Position numbers and translations under genes: made by a program. The notes under the pieces are model-generated. The model saw nothing but the letters and a program-made list of their open reading frames with translations. It was not told the origin of the DNA and did not search any database. Shown piece by piece: positions 37,136-45,765 of a stretch of DNA of 60,342 bases; position 1 is the stretch's first letter; each line of letters opens with the position of its first letter. Source of the DNA: G963674685 sp964591275 (GTDB lineage Bacteria; Lernaellota; Lernaellaia; JACKCT01). The stretch is from NCBI GenBank assembly GCA_964591275.1, contig CAZQAE010000030.1:1-60342 (forward strand), read 5' to 3'.

Positions 37136-37526
37136 TAAATTGAAAACTCCAGTTACCAGACCAACATTCTTAATCTAAGGCATTGCCTTAGAATTGTCTA
37201 GGGGATGCCCTGAGTTATCAGGGCCGGAAAAAATGGCCGAGTAAACTAAGGCGATATCTTTGTGAAGGCTGTAAATAATCGCCCAAAAAAAAGAAAACTT
37301 AAAACGAATCCGAACACGACTTGAAAACGAAAAAAGGGAATGAAAGCCCCAACTCCCCTACAGAAGGCGGCTGTTTTTCAAAAGCCCCCTGCTCAGGATG
37401 TAACATCGGTTGTTTGGACGAAAATCAAGAGGGGAAATCGAGTTCGCATCGGCGATCTATTATTCGGCAAATTGGATATTTGATTTTTAGGCGTCCAATT
37501 CTAACTGTTCAGCGCCGAGAGCGATT
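37136..37526. other. Intergenic region with a strong hairpin
   Basis: No credible gene. GCCCTGA (37207-37213), loop GTTA and TCAGGGC (37218-37224) form a perfect 7-bp hairpin without an adjacent T-run. The rest is AT-rich. Confidence 0.5.
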
Positions 37527-38093
37527 TTAGCCACAACACGCGCCATCGTCGTCGTCGTCGTCGTTGTCACCATCGTCGTCATCGTCCCTATCATCATCAT
37601 CGTTCCCGCATACCTCCAGCATGAGGGTCTCCTGCATGGTTCTTTCCTCTTCAGTTCCTTCCTCGCCAAGCCAGTCGCCCCAGATGGACCACGTGACTTC
37701 CATATCGTCGGCGTTGAAAGTTGTAGCCTGAAAACGAAAAACCACTTGCTGCCCATCAATCACGCCGCCGCGCTGCCCATCAAATTCATCGGAAGTAAAC
37801 AGCCACTGCAGGGTGCTCCCGTTTTGCTCCGCAGCCCAAGTCCCTGCCACGCTCTGCGCGTCGGGTTTTTCCCACTCGTGATATTCCCAGTTGTGCCCCG
37901 CGAGAAACTGGACCTCCTTCAGCCCTTCTCCGTCAGGGCTTTTGAAATCGACTGTCACCTCAAAATCGTATGTGGCGCTGGTGTCCACGCATTCGGGCGT
38001 GATCGTCAAAGTCGTGTCCGCGCCGATTCGGGCAGCGGCGGAAGATGCAAAAAACACCAGGAAAATCATGGACAGCAAAAATATCCGGGGCAT
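37527..38093 (-). CDS. Small secreted protein with Asp-rich GACCG tail
   Basis: 188 residues from the ATG at 38093, where GGAGGT is seven bases upstream. The signal peptide (IFLLSMIFLVFFASSAAAR) is followed by a ~130-residue beta-rich domain (TTLTITPECVDTSATYDFEV, VVFRFQATTFNADDMEVTWS) that looks like one or two Ig/cohesin-like sandwiches. The chain ends in an Asp-rich linker and DDDDDDGACCG. No enzyme motif is seen. It shares the terminal CCG architecture with other exported proteins in this window but is the smallest of them. Probably extracellular or surface-attached. Confidence 0.78.
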   Translation of the reverse strand: MPRIFLLSMIFLVFFASSAAARIGADTTLTITPECVDTSATYDFEVTVDFKSPDGEGLKEVQFLAGHNWEYHEWEKPDAQSVAGTWAAEQNGSTLQWLFTSDEFDGQRGGVIDGQQVVFRFQATTFNADDMEVTWSIWGDWLGEEGTEEERTMQETLMLEVCGNDDDDRDDDDDGDNDDDDDDGACCG

Positions 38094-38479
38094 GGCGATG
38101 ACCTCCATATTCAAAAATTGCGTAATCCATCCGCCCTGAAGTATGCCTTCAATGACCACGCAAGATCAAGATGTGGACATTGGATCAGCGATTCGACATG
38201 CAGGCTCGAACCCGCTGCACCTCCTGCCGGATAAATGACGAATAATAAAAATTATTGCCAACAAATTGATGTCCACTGCCGAATTGCGGATAAAATGACC
38301 CACAGAGTTCCACAAGGCCTCGGGGTGCCCGGAGTTTGGCTGGACGCCACAGTCGCCAAAAAAATTGGGAATGAGGCCCATCTTCGGCATAGATTCAGTT
38401 TCGCAAAAGCCGTTGCTTTTCGCCGGTCCGCTTTCCCATTGTCGTCGCCACGTCCCCTTTTAAATAAATCATTACGTGT

Positions 38480-38509
38480 TTGACCTTTCGCAATCATTGG
38501 TGATAAAAT
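38480..38509 (+). promoter_or_regulatory. Sigma70-type promoter of the giant Asp-repeat protein
   Basis: TTGACC, an 18-nt spacer and TAAAAT lie 45 nt before the ATG at 38554. The wider gap 38094-38553 separates divergent genes. It also holds an AT-rich dyad AATAAT-AAAA-ATTATT at 38241-38256, which may be an operator. Confidence 0.5.
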
Positions 38510-38553
38510 TGTTGCCATTAGGGGTAGTGTTTTTAAACAGGCAGGGTTGGACT

Positions 38554-41500
38554 ATGACAAAAAAATCAACAGCGTATAGAATCTTCGTAATTCTCTTTAT
38601 TGGCCTTTGTCTTTCGATGCTCGGGTCGGATTGCAATGGCGATGAAGAAGATGACGCTATTGCCAGACCACCCTTCGTCCCATCCGACGATGATGATGGA
38701 GATTACTATCCACCCCCCAACGACGACGCGGATGACGATATCGCAGATGACGATACCGCGGATGACGATACTGGAGATGACGATACCGACGATGACGTGA
38801 ATGACGATACTGGAGATGACGATACTGGAGATGACGATACCGACGATGACGTGAATGACGACGTTGACGACGACGTTGACGATGACGTGAATGACGACGT
38901 TGACGATGACATTGACGATGACGTGAATGACGACGTTGACGACGACGATACGACGCCCCCAACCACTACAACCATCATAGCCACAACAACGACCACTACG
39001 ACTACGCTCATTGACGATCCATACGTAACAATCAATGAACCGACCAACAGCACCGACCTTGACGGCTATTATGTTGACGTGCAGGCGGACATCGGCAACG
39101 CCGACGTCGTCGTCGTCACCATGGAAAACCGAGAGGGCATTGAAGACATCACGCACATGCTGTCGATCACCGGCACGGAAGTTGTCGGAAGCTTGTACAT
39201 TGAAGCCGGGCAGCACACACTGGAGATCACGGTTTCCGACGAAGCCCGCGCCAGTGCATCCGACTCGGTCACGTTCAACATGGACATGGGCAAGGTGATC
39301 ATCAATTTTCCAAGTCCCGGCGCGCTTTATTCGTTCCGCGACATTTTGATTGATGTCGATTTCATCAACATGGCCCCCCTGGATATGCACGTGAAAGTTG
39401 ACGATTTGGAGTGGACGGACTCACTGCAAATCGGCGGCGATCGCATCACCGGCGAAATGCTGTACGTGCTGCCAGGCGATCATAACCTCCATGTCTGGGG
39501 CTACCATCCAAACCATGTTGACCTGGATCTGAATCCCGAGGGCATCGTCGAAGCCTGGAGCTATTTTTCTATCGAGCTTCAGGATCCGCATATCGACATC
39601 TTGCTGGATACGAATACGATTTTCACCGGTGAACAGGTTCACTACGAGTACCTGGTAATCGATGGGGAGGGTCAAGACCGCACATCCGAAGTGGTTGTAG
39701 AATTGGATATATCACCCGTTACCGGCACAATTCCCAACGAGGTGGAGCAAAACATTCTCTTTGCGCAACCGGGAATGTTTGAGGTCAAGCTCTTTACTAT
39801 TCTGGACGGTTCGCCTGTGGAAGGCTCCGTTTTTGTATGGGTAACGGCCATGCAGCCGTGGAAAGTTGAAATCGAGGTATCCTCCCACACTGTGCAGGCT
39901 GGCGACCAAATCTCGTCCACCTATCAGGTTTACGATGAGAACGATCAGCCGATTTGGGGAAGTGTTTTCTATTCTGCATGGCCCAGTTTCGGCACGACGA
40001 TTGAGCAGGGTCTGCCCACCTGGATCACTTTTGAACGAGCTGGAGAAATCGCCATCCGCGGCACTGTGGACGGCACCGGCGTTTTCGATGAAGAGATTGT
40101 GACCGTCACGGCCGGCGTGCCCGTCGAGCTGGACATTCACATACCCGAACCGGTCATCAATGAAGGAGGCGTCACGCACCCCATCGTTTTCCTCAAAGAT
40201 GAATATGGAAACATTGTAGAAGAGGTCGAGGCCGTTTTTACCGTCTTCCCCGGCAGAGAAGAAACCGACTGGGACATCGATACGCCTGCCGCAGGCGACA
40301 TAACGATCTACACCGGAGGCGTTTACATGATCAGCGCGGCCGCCGTAGATTACCTGGGCGTCAACGATTCTGATTATATCCATGTCATGGACATCACGCC
40401 GCCGCAGATCGAGCTATATTCGCCTGAGCGTGGACAATGGGTCAATGATCCGGACGTTTATATTTCCGGTATTGTGCACGGATGCAATCCGGTGACCGAC
40501 AGAATTCAATATACCGGCGAAGAAAGTGATCGTCCTGTGGCATCCGACTGCACTTTCGAACACACTATGATTCTTCAGACCGGCATCAACATCGTGGAGA
40601 TCAAGGTCACGGAAGAATCCGGCAACGTTGCAAAAGCGGCTTTCGCCAGAATGAAAGGCAACAAGTTAGCTGATGGCGAGCAGGTGGATAGCGCCCTGCG
40701 CTTCCGTATCAACGAATGCGGCTTCGGCGAATTTGGTTACATTATCATGCCCACGTTGCAGGAGGTGCTCGACCAATTGCCGGAGATGCTCTACGCCATG
40801 AATCCCATCTTCGACGAGGAGATTGAATTCTGGGGACTTGAGATCGCCAGCGCCCGCGCCGACGTACGACAAGTGGAAATCGGCGAACCCTATATTAATC
40901 TGGACTCGGTGCAAGACGTCGGCATTAACCTTAAAGCAGGGGTCAAGGACATTCTTCTGGGCTTCCGCGTGCGAGGCCGCATCATCGGCATCTCCTATCA
41001 GATATCCGGTGAAATTGGCTTTGATGAAGTGAACCTTTCGGCAAAAACCGATATCTTCACCGATGAGAACGACCATTTCACGGTGGATATCTACGACCTT
41101 CGGCTGGGCCTCCTCGGATTCAACTTCGACATCAATGATTTCCCGGATGAGCTGGAAAGCTGGTTTGAAGACGACATCCAGAGCTTGATGGAGAACATAA
41201 TAGGCGACATCCTCACTGCCAATGTGCCGCCGCTACTCCAGGACCTGCTCGACCAACTTCCGCAGGACTTTACTTTTGAACTTTTGGGCAACGATTTTGC
41301 CGTGGACTACACTATTGACAACATCCTCTGGGACGACACCGGCGGATCCTTCTATATGGACATGGGCATCTCCACCCCGGGCGGCAATCCTTCCGTTCCC
41401 GATTTTGGCGGATCCATCCAGACGCCGGGAACGGCGCCGGCGCATTCGGAAATAGGCATGTATGTCCCCGGCACGGAAAGCCCGTACAGCTTCGGCATCC

Positions 41501-42153
41501 TCCTGGCCGACGACTTCCTGAATCAGGCCCTTTATGTCCTGTATAAAACAGGTATGATCTCCCAGGATTTCGACGCTGTATTCGACACTGACAACGGTAT
41601 CATCGGCTTGGTCTTCCCGGACCTCGCGACTGCTTATCCCGGCGCCCAGGTCAACATTTCCTTGAGACCGATGCTGCCGCCGGTGCTGGTCGTTGCAACA
41701 CAGCAACGCGGCGCGATCACCGACTCCAATGGAATCCCCGTGGAATTCCAGATTGGCGACATGATCGTCTCGATGTTCGTGGACGACGGGCAGGAACACC
41801 TCTTCCTCGAAATGGCGGTAAACCTGATCATGCCGGCGGCCATGGGCATCAAGTTCCCGGACAACACAATCCAACTGGATATCCACGATCCTGTGCTGTA
41901 CATCTCGGTCATTCGTGAGCCGCTCATGGACTTCGACGACGCGCTCTTCGAGGATATTGGCCCACTGCTGGTCGACCTTCTGCTGCCGCTTATCGGCGGC
42001 CTGCTCGAAGGCATTCCCTTGCCGACATTCGACGACTACGGATTCTACGTACTCGAAGAAATGATCATGGGACCCAGCAGCGATTACGTGGGCATCTTTG
42101 CGGAGATCGTGCAGGACTACTGCTACCATTACGTTTACGGAGGAGGGAAATAG
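38554..42153 (+). CDS. Giant exported protein with XDDD-repeat linker and Ig-like domains
   Basis: 1199 residues from the ATG at 38554. An N-terminal hydrophobic segment ends LSMLGSDCNG; Cys28 has Asp at -1, so the lipobox is imperfect. Residues ~30-135 are a ladder of (D/N)DD(V/T/I/A) tetrapeptides, followed by a Thr-rich spacer (~137-155). Next are several Ig-like or bacterial surface domains (~160-680; for example INEPTNSTDLDGYYVDVQAD, LDIHIPEPVINEGGVTHPIV). A C-terminal ~500-residue region of amphipathic strands and helices (VLDQLPEMLYAMNPIFDEEI, LLVDLLLPLIGGLLEGIPLP) is reminiscent of lipid-binding (BPI/TULIP-like) folds, though this is only an impression. There is no Cys tail. A terminator follows. 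Confidence 0.8.
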   Translation: MTKKSTAYRIFVILFIGLCLSMLGSDCNGDEEDDAIARPPFVPSDDDDGDYYPPPNDDADDDIADDDTADDDTGDDDTDDDVNDDTGDDDTGDDDTDDDVNDDVDDDVDDDVNDDVDDDIDDDVNDDVDDDDTTPPTTTTIIATTTTTTTTLIDDPYVTINEPTNSTDLDGYYVDVQADIGNADVVVVTMENREGIEDITHMLSITGTEVVGSLYIEAGQHTLEITVSDEARASASDSVTFNMDMGKVIINFPSPGALYSFRDILIDVDFINMAPLDMHVKVDDLEWTDSLQIGGDRITGEMLYVLPGDHNLHVWGYHPNHVDLDLNPEGIVEAWSYFSIELQDPHIDILLDTNTIFTGEQVHYEYLVIDGEGQDRTSEVVVELDISPVTGTIPNEVEQNILFAQPGMFEVKLFTILDGSPVEGSVFVWVTAMQPWKVEIEVSSHTVQAGDQISSTYQVYDENDQPIWGSVFYSAWPSFGTTIEQGLPTWITFERAGEIAIRGTVDGTGVFDEEIVTVTAGVPVELDIHIPEPVINEGGVTHPIVFLKDEYGNIVEEVEAVFTVFPGREETDWDIDTPAAGDITIYTGGVYMISAAAVDYLGVNDSDYIHVMDITPPQIELYSPERGQWVNDPDVYISGIVHGCNPVTDRIQYTGEESDRPVASDCTFEHTMILQTGINIVEIKVTEESGNVAKAAFARMKGNKLADGEQVDSALRFRINECGFGEFGYIIMPTLQEVLDQLPEMLYAMNPIFDEEIEFWGLEIASARADVRQVEIGEPYINLDSVQDVGINLKAGVKDILLGFRVRGRIIGISYQISGEIGFDEVNLSAKTDIFTDENDHFTVDIYDLRLGLLGFNFDINDFPDELESWFEDDIQSLMENIIGDILTANVPPLLQDLLDQLPQDFTFELLGNDFAVDYTIDNILWDDTGGSFYMDMGISTPGGNPSVPDFGGSIQTPGTAPAHSEIGMYVPGTESPYSFGILLADDFLNQALYVLYKTGMISQDFDAVFDTDNGIIGLVFPDLATAYPGAQVNISLRPMLPPVLVVATQQRGAITDSNGIPVEFQIGDMIVSMFVDDGQEHLFLEMAVNLIMPAAMGIKFPDNTIQLDIHDPVLYISVIREPLMDFDDALFEDIGPLLVDLLLPLIGGLLEGIPLPTFDDYGFYVLEEMIMGPSSDYVGIFAEIVQDYCYHYVYGGGK

Positions 42154-42183
42154 ACCGCTTGTAGATACGAAAGACTTTAATAA

Positions 42184-42215
42184 GGGGGCGCGGCAAAGAG
42201 CTGCGCTCCCTTTTT
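42184..42215 (+). terminator. Rho-independent terminator after the giant protein gene
   Basis: Eleven base pairs (42184-42194 with 42200-42210, two G-U) close on an AAAGA loop and are followed by TTTTT. Confidence 0.85.
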
Positions 42216-42415
42216 CATGGCTGATCCTTACGGAGCCTCATGTTTTGATTTGCCCACAATGCCGAGAAACTCATTTTTTAGATTATGCTTCAGCTTTTTT
42301 ACCTATGGATGCAAAAGGAAGGTCTTTCCGACATTTCCGCCGCGGCCCACCTGGGAGGCGCCGCCGTCGGCATGGCATTTTATCTATGGGATAGAGCCTC
42401 ACCGCAACGCGACAC

Positions 42416-42444
42416 TTGATATGCTTCGCAATCTGGCCGATAAA
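42416..42444 (+). promoter_or_regulatory. Possible promoter of the carrier-protein operon
   Basis: TTGATA, a 17-nt spacer and GATAAA, 37 nt before the ATG at 42481. The rest of the 42216-42480 gap shows no clear gene. Confidence 0.4.
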
Positions 42445-42480
42445 GTTTAATAACTTGTGATGACATCCAAAGGAGATGAA

Positions 42481-42783
42481 ATGGATCGGGAAAAAATAAA
42501 ATCGATGGTTCTTGAATGCCTGCGCGAGGCTGCCCTGGAAATGGACGACGCCAGGGACCTTGAAATAGACGGCCAAGTGAAGCTCTTCGGTCGGGACGGA
42601 TTGTTCGACTCCCTTGGGCTGGTGTCATTTCTGGTGGACATGGAAGACAAGCTGGCCGACGAACTGGACCTCGACTTAAGCCTCTCCGACGAAAAAGCCC
42701 TCTCCGCGCACAGCGGGCCTTTTCGAAGCGCCGATTCCTTTGTGGATTACATTATGGGCGTCATCCGGGCCGAGGGGGAGTGA
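42481..42783 (+). CDS. Acyl carrier protein-like (phosphopantetheine carrier)
   Basis: 100 residues, acidic, four-helix carrier-protein pattern. The phosphopantetheine serine is in DGLFDSLGLVSFLVDMEDKL (Ser ~45). AAAGGAG sits correctly before the ATG at 42481. It is first in a run of five genes with overlapping or nearly touching ends, followed by a reductase and an acyl-adenylating ligase, so it probably carries the acyl or aminoacyl group that these enzymes load and process. It is not the housekeeping AcpP: it lacks fatty-acid neighbours and has a longer, divergent sequence. Confidence 0.87.
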   Translation: MDREKIKSMVLECLREAALEMDDARDLEIDGQVKLFGRDGLFDSLGLVSFLVDMEDKLADELDLDLSLSDEKALSAHSGPFRSADSFVDYIMGVIRAEGE

Positions 42784-42785
42784 AT

Positions 42786-43484
42786 ATGCCTGACCGCGTT
42801 ATCCTGGTGACCGGCGCCACGCGCGGCATCGGTCGATTCCTGGCGCAAACACTGTGCGAACGCGGTCACGTCGTCGTCGGCTGCGGACGCTCGGAAACGG
42901 CGTGGGAGGCGAAAAATTTCGAGTATGTCTCCTGCGACGTTGGCGACGAAAAAGCCGTAATCAAAATGGTCCGCAGCGCCGCAAAGAAATACGGTCGCCT
43001 GGACGCGGTTTTGAACTGCGCGGGCGTGGCGTCGATGAACCACTCCCTGCTGACGCCCGGCTCCACAATGGAAAAAATCCTGCGCATCAACGTGATGGGA
43101 ACGATGCTCGTTTGCCGGGAGGCCGCCAAGGCCATGAAAAAACGCGGTGGGCGCATTGTTAACATGAGCAGCGTCGCAGTGCCCATGCAGATTGAAGGCG
43201 AAGCGGTTTACGCCGCATCTAAAGCCGCTATAGAGACATTCACGAAAATTTTCGCACGAGAGGTCGCACCCTTCGGCATCACCTGCAACGTCGTCGCCCC
43301 TTCGCCCATCGACACGGACCTGATTCGCGGCGTGCCGGCGGAAAAAATCGATCAGCTTGTCGAGCGACTGGGGATCAAGCGGCGCGGCACATTCGAGGAT
43401 GTTTTGGCCGTGGTGGATTTTTTCCTGGACGAAAATTCGGATTACATCAGCGGCCAGACACTTTATCTAGGAGGCGTGTCGTGA
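42786..43484 (+). CDS. Short-chain dehydrogenase/reductase (FabG-like)
   Basis: 232 residues of a classical SDR. The cofactor loop is TGATRGIG near residue 10. The active-site Ser is in NMSSVAVPM and the YxxxK pair in VYAASKAAIETFTKIFAREV. The structural NVVAPSPIDTDLI and the C-terminal YISGQTLYLGGVS match the FabG clade. It reduces a keto group with NAD(P)H, here probably on an ACP-bound intermediate given the adjacent carrier gene (two bases upstream). An in-frame GTG at 42780 overlaps the carrier stop, but the ATG at 42786 has the better ribosome site. Confidence 0.93.
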   Translation: MPDRVILVTGATRGIGRFLAQTLCERGHVVVGCGRSETAWEAKNFEYVSCDVGDEKAVIKMVRSAAKKYGRLDAVLNCAGVASMNHSLLTPGSTMEKILRINVMGTMLVCREAAKAMKKRGGRIVNMSSVAVPMQIEGEAVYAASKAAIETFTKIFAREVAPFGITCNVVAPSPIDTDLIRGVPAEKIDQLVERLGIKRRGTFEDVLAVVDFFLDENSDYISGQTLYLGGVS

Positions 43485-44860
43485 CGCGTTGCGCGTGGTT
43501 TTCCGATCTTCTGGAAACGTACAAAGACGCGCAGGCTCTGCACTGGAACGATCAAACATATTCATACGCCGACCTTCTTCACAGCGCGGATGAATGGACC
43601 CGGGTTTTCGACGAGCGCGATGTTGCGCCCGGCGCCGTCGTTTCCGTCGAGGGCAACTGGTCGCCCAAAACGAGCGGTCTTGCCCTGGCGCTGATTCAAA
43701 GAGGATGCGTGTACGTGCCCATTGGCCCGGCCTCGGCACGTGAGCGCGCGCGTTTCAAGGACATCGCGCAAGTGCAAATCGAGTTGCGTTTCCAGGCCGA
43801 TGACAGTTGGTCATTGGAAAAGCCCATGCGCGTCGTGGACAATCCGCTTCAAGCAAGCTTCACGGCGAGCGGGCGGGCTGGCCTCGTCCTTTTTTCCTCC
43901 GGCTCCACCGGAGACAGCAAAGGCATGCTGCACGATCTGGAAATCATGCTCGAAAAGTACCGGACGCCCCGCAAGGCGCTGCGTACGATTATCTTTCTGG
44001 CCTTCGACCACATCGGCGGCGTCAACACCTTTTATCACATTCTTTCCGGCGGCGGTTCGCTGATCATCCCGCCGGGACGCGGTCCCGCCGAAGTCTGTCG
44101 CACCATCGAGCATGCGAAGGCCGAGCTTCTGCCCACCTCCCCCTCCTTTCTCAACCTCCTGCTTTTGTCGAAGGAATACGAAAACTACGACCTGTCGTCG
44201 CTGCAAATCATCACCTACGGCACGGAAATAATGTCCGACAACACGCTGGCCGAAATCCACCGGCTTTTCCCGAACGTCCGACTGCAACAAACCTACGGCC
44301 TGTCCGAAGTGGGCATCCTGCGCAGCAAGTCCCGATCTTCCGATTCCAAGTTCGTGAAGATCGGCGGCGAAGGATTCACAACAAAAGTCGTTGACGGCAT
44401 TCTTTGGATCAAAGCCGACGGCGCGATGCAAGGCTATCTCAACGCCGGCAACCCCTTCGATGAAAACGGCTGGCTTTGCACCGGCGATCTGGTGGAACAA
44501 GAGGGAGAGTACATCAGGTTCCTGGGCCGGCAATCGGACATCATCAACGTCGGCGGCGAGAAAGTCTTTCCGGCGGAAGTGGAAAACGCGCTGCTGGAAA
44601 TGCCCGAGGTCCGCGACATTACCGTCATCGGGCGGCCTCATCCCTTGATGGGCAATATGGTCGTCGCCCGCATCACGCCCGTGGAAGACGTTGACAGCGC
44701 CGCCGAGATGAAAAAGAAGATGCGGAAATTCGCCAAAGACCGGCTCATGCGATTCAAGATCCCCACGAAGGTGGAAATCGTCAAAGAGGATCAGTTCAAC
44801 TACCGTTATAAAAAGGCCCGCAAAGGCGGACTCCGCGCAAAGCTAGACGAGGAGGAATGA
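43481..44860 (+). CDS. Acyl-adenylating ligase (ANL superfamily acyl-CoA/ACP synthetase)
   Basis: 459 residues, a little shorter than typical acyl-CoA ligases (~500-550). It has the AMP/phosphate loop LFSSGSTGDSKGM, the A5-like YGLSEVGI, the hinge GDLVEQEGEYIRFLGRQSDI, the GGEKVFPAEVE motif and a C-terminal lysine region YRYKKARKGGLR. It activates a carboxylic or amino acid with ATP and transfers it to a thiol, most likely the ACP in the same operon. The GTG start overlaps the SDR stop and is preceded by GGAGG at seven bases. Specificity is not readable. Confidence 0.93.
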   Translation: MTRCAWFSDLLETYKDAQALHWNDQTYSYADLLHSADEWTRVFDERDVAPGAVVSVEGNWSPKTSGLALALIQRGCVYVPIGPASARERARFKDIAQVQIELRFQADDSWSLEKPMRVVDNPLQASFTASGRAGLVLFSSGSTGDSKGMLHDLEIMLEKYRTPRKALRTIIFLAFDHIGGVNTFYHILSGGGSLIIPPGRGPAEVCRTIEHAKAELLPTSPSFLNLLLLSKEYENYDLSSLQIITYGTEIMSDNTLAEIHRLFPNVRLQQTYGLSEVGILRSKSRSSDSKFVKIGGEGFTTKVVDGILWIKADGAMQGYLNAGNPFDENGWLCTGDLVEQEGEYIRFLGRQSDIINVGGEKVFPAEVENALLEMPEVRDITVIGRPHPLMGNMVVARITPVEDVDSAAEMKKKMRKFAKDRLMRFKIPTKVEIVKEDQFNYRYKKARKGGLRAKLDEEE

Positions 44861-45765
44861 AGTTGGAAGCCGCAAGGCGTTTATTGGATCAGGATCGTTC
44901 TTTAGTCGAGAACATCAGTCGCCTGGGTATCGGCGCGGGCGACGTTGTATATACGGCGACAGATTTAACCCGGCTTCCGCTGCCCAAACCGGATCGGGAA
45001 ACACTTCGCGCCGTGCGTGGTCCAAAGCGCCGCGCTCTTTGGCTCGAATGGCTTTATCTGTCAATCCGCGAAGTCATCGGCCCTGAAGGCACTATCGTTG
45101 CGCCGACATTCTCCTACGACTACGCACGCAGCAACGCGCCTTTCATCTACGAGCAGTCCCCCGGCGAAGTGTGCAATTTTTCGGAATACCTGCGAACAAA
45201 AGAAGGCGCGGTCCGCTCTTTACACCCATTGTTTTCCTTGAGCGCGGTCGGTCCGAAGGCGCATGAAATCTGCGACGATGTCGGCAAGTGTGCTTACGGT
45301 GAGCGGAGCGCTTTTTCGAGATTGCGCGGCGTGGGTACGATTTTCCTGTTTCTTGGCGCGCCGTTGGGCGAAGCGCTGACCTACGTACACCACATGGAAC
45401 AGCTTTACGGCGTCAATCATTATTTCAACAAAATTTTCGACGCGCCGGTGTACAAAGGCGGCGCGATGATCCCCGGTCCCTGGCTGGCCTTTGTGCGCTA
45501 CTTGGAATGCGACATCGAGATTTACATTCATCGTTTCGAGCAGCATCTTCGAGACAAAGGATTGCTGCGCGTCCAAAAGACGGCCAAGGGCGAAGTGCAG
45601 GCCATCGCGTGCGATGTTGTTCATGAGCAAGGCCTGGATTGCCTTGCCGCGAACCCGTGGTACTTTATCGAAAAGCCAATATACATCCGTTTTCAACAAG
45701 ACAACCTGAAAATCTTCGACCACGAAGTCCCTACCCGCCTTGTCGGCTTTGTGGACAAACCATGA
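44857..45765 (+). CDS. AAC(3)-family N-acyltransferase
   Basis: 302 residues of the aminoglycoside 3-N-acetyltransferase-like fold. Characteristic strings are IGPEGTIVAPTFSYDY, the VRSLHPLFSLSAVGPKAHEI region with the conserved His-Pro, and FLGAPLGEALTYVHHMEQ. Family members include true AAC(3) resistance enzymes and glycan- or amino-acid-modifying acyltransferases. Here the tight operon with a carrier protein and ligase makes an acyl-ACP-dependent transfer to an amino sugar or amine more likely than drug resistance; this is inference. The ATG overlaps the ligase stop (ATGA). Confidence 0.88.
   Translation: MKLEAARRLLDQDRSLVENISRLGIGAGDVVYTATDLTRLPLPKPDRETLRAVRGPKRRALWLEWLYLSIREVIGPEGTIVAPTFSYDYARSNAPFIYEQSPGEVCNFSEYLRTKEGAVRSLHPLFSLSAVGPKAHEICDDVGKCAYGERSAFSRLRGVGTIFLFLGAPLGEALTYVHHMEQLYGVNHYFNKIFDAPVYKGGAMIPGPWLAFVRYLECDIEIYIHRFEQHLRDKGLLRVQKTAKGEVQAIACDVVHEQGLDCLAANPWYFIEKPIYIRFQQDNLKIFDHEVPTRLVGFVDKP

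Noticed and set aside
38195..38225. T-loop-like GGTTCGAGCC on the minus strand
   Set aside because: No matching acceptor stem or D-arm within tRNA distance.
41233..42129. 298-codon minus-strand open frame opposite the giant protein
   Set aside because: Antisense shadow with no start context or domain; the plus strand frame is continuous and structured.
42098..42394. Reading frame containing ICPQCRETHF, suggestive of a zinc ribbon
   Set aside because: Its start lies inside the 1199-residue gene, it crosses the terminator, and the end is low-complexity Arg-rich. No Shine-Dalgarno for a shorter start.
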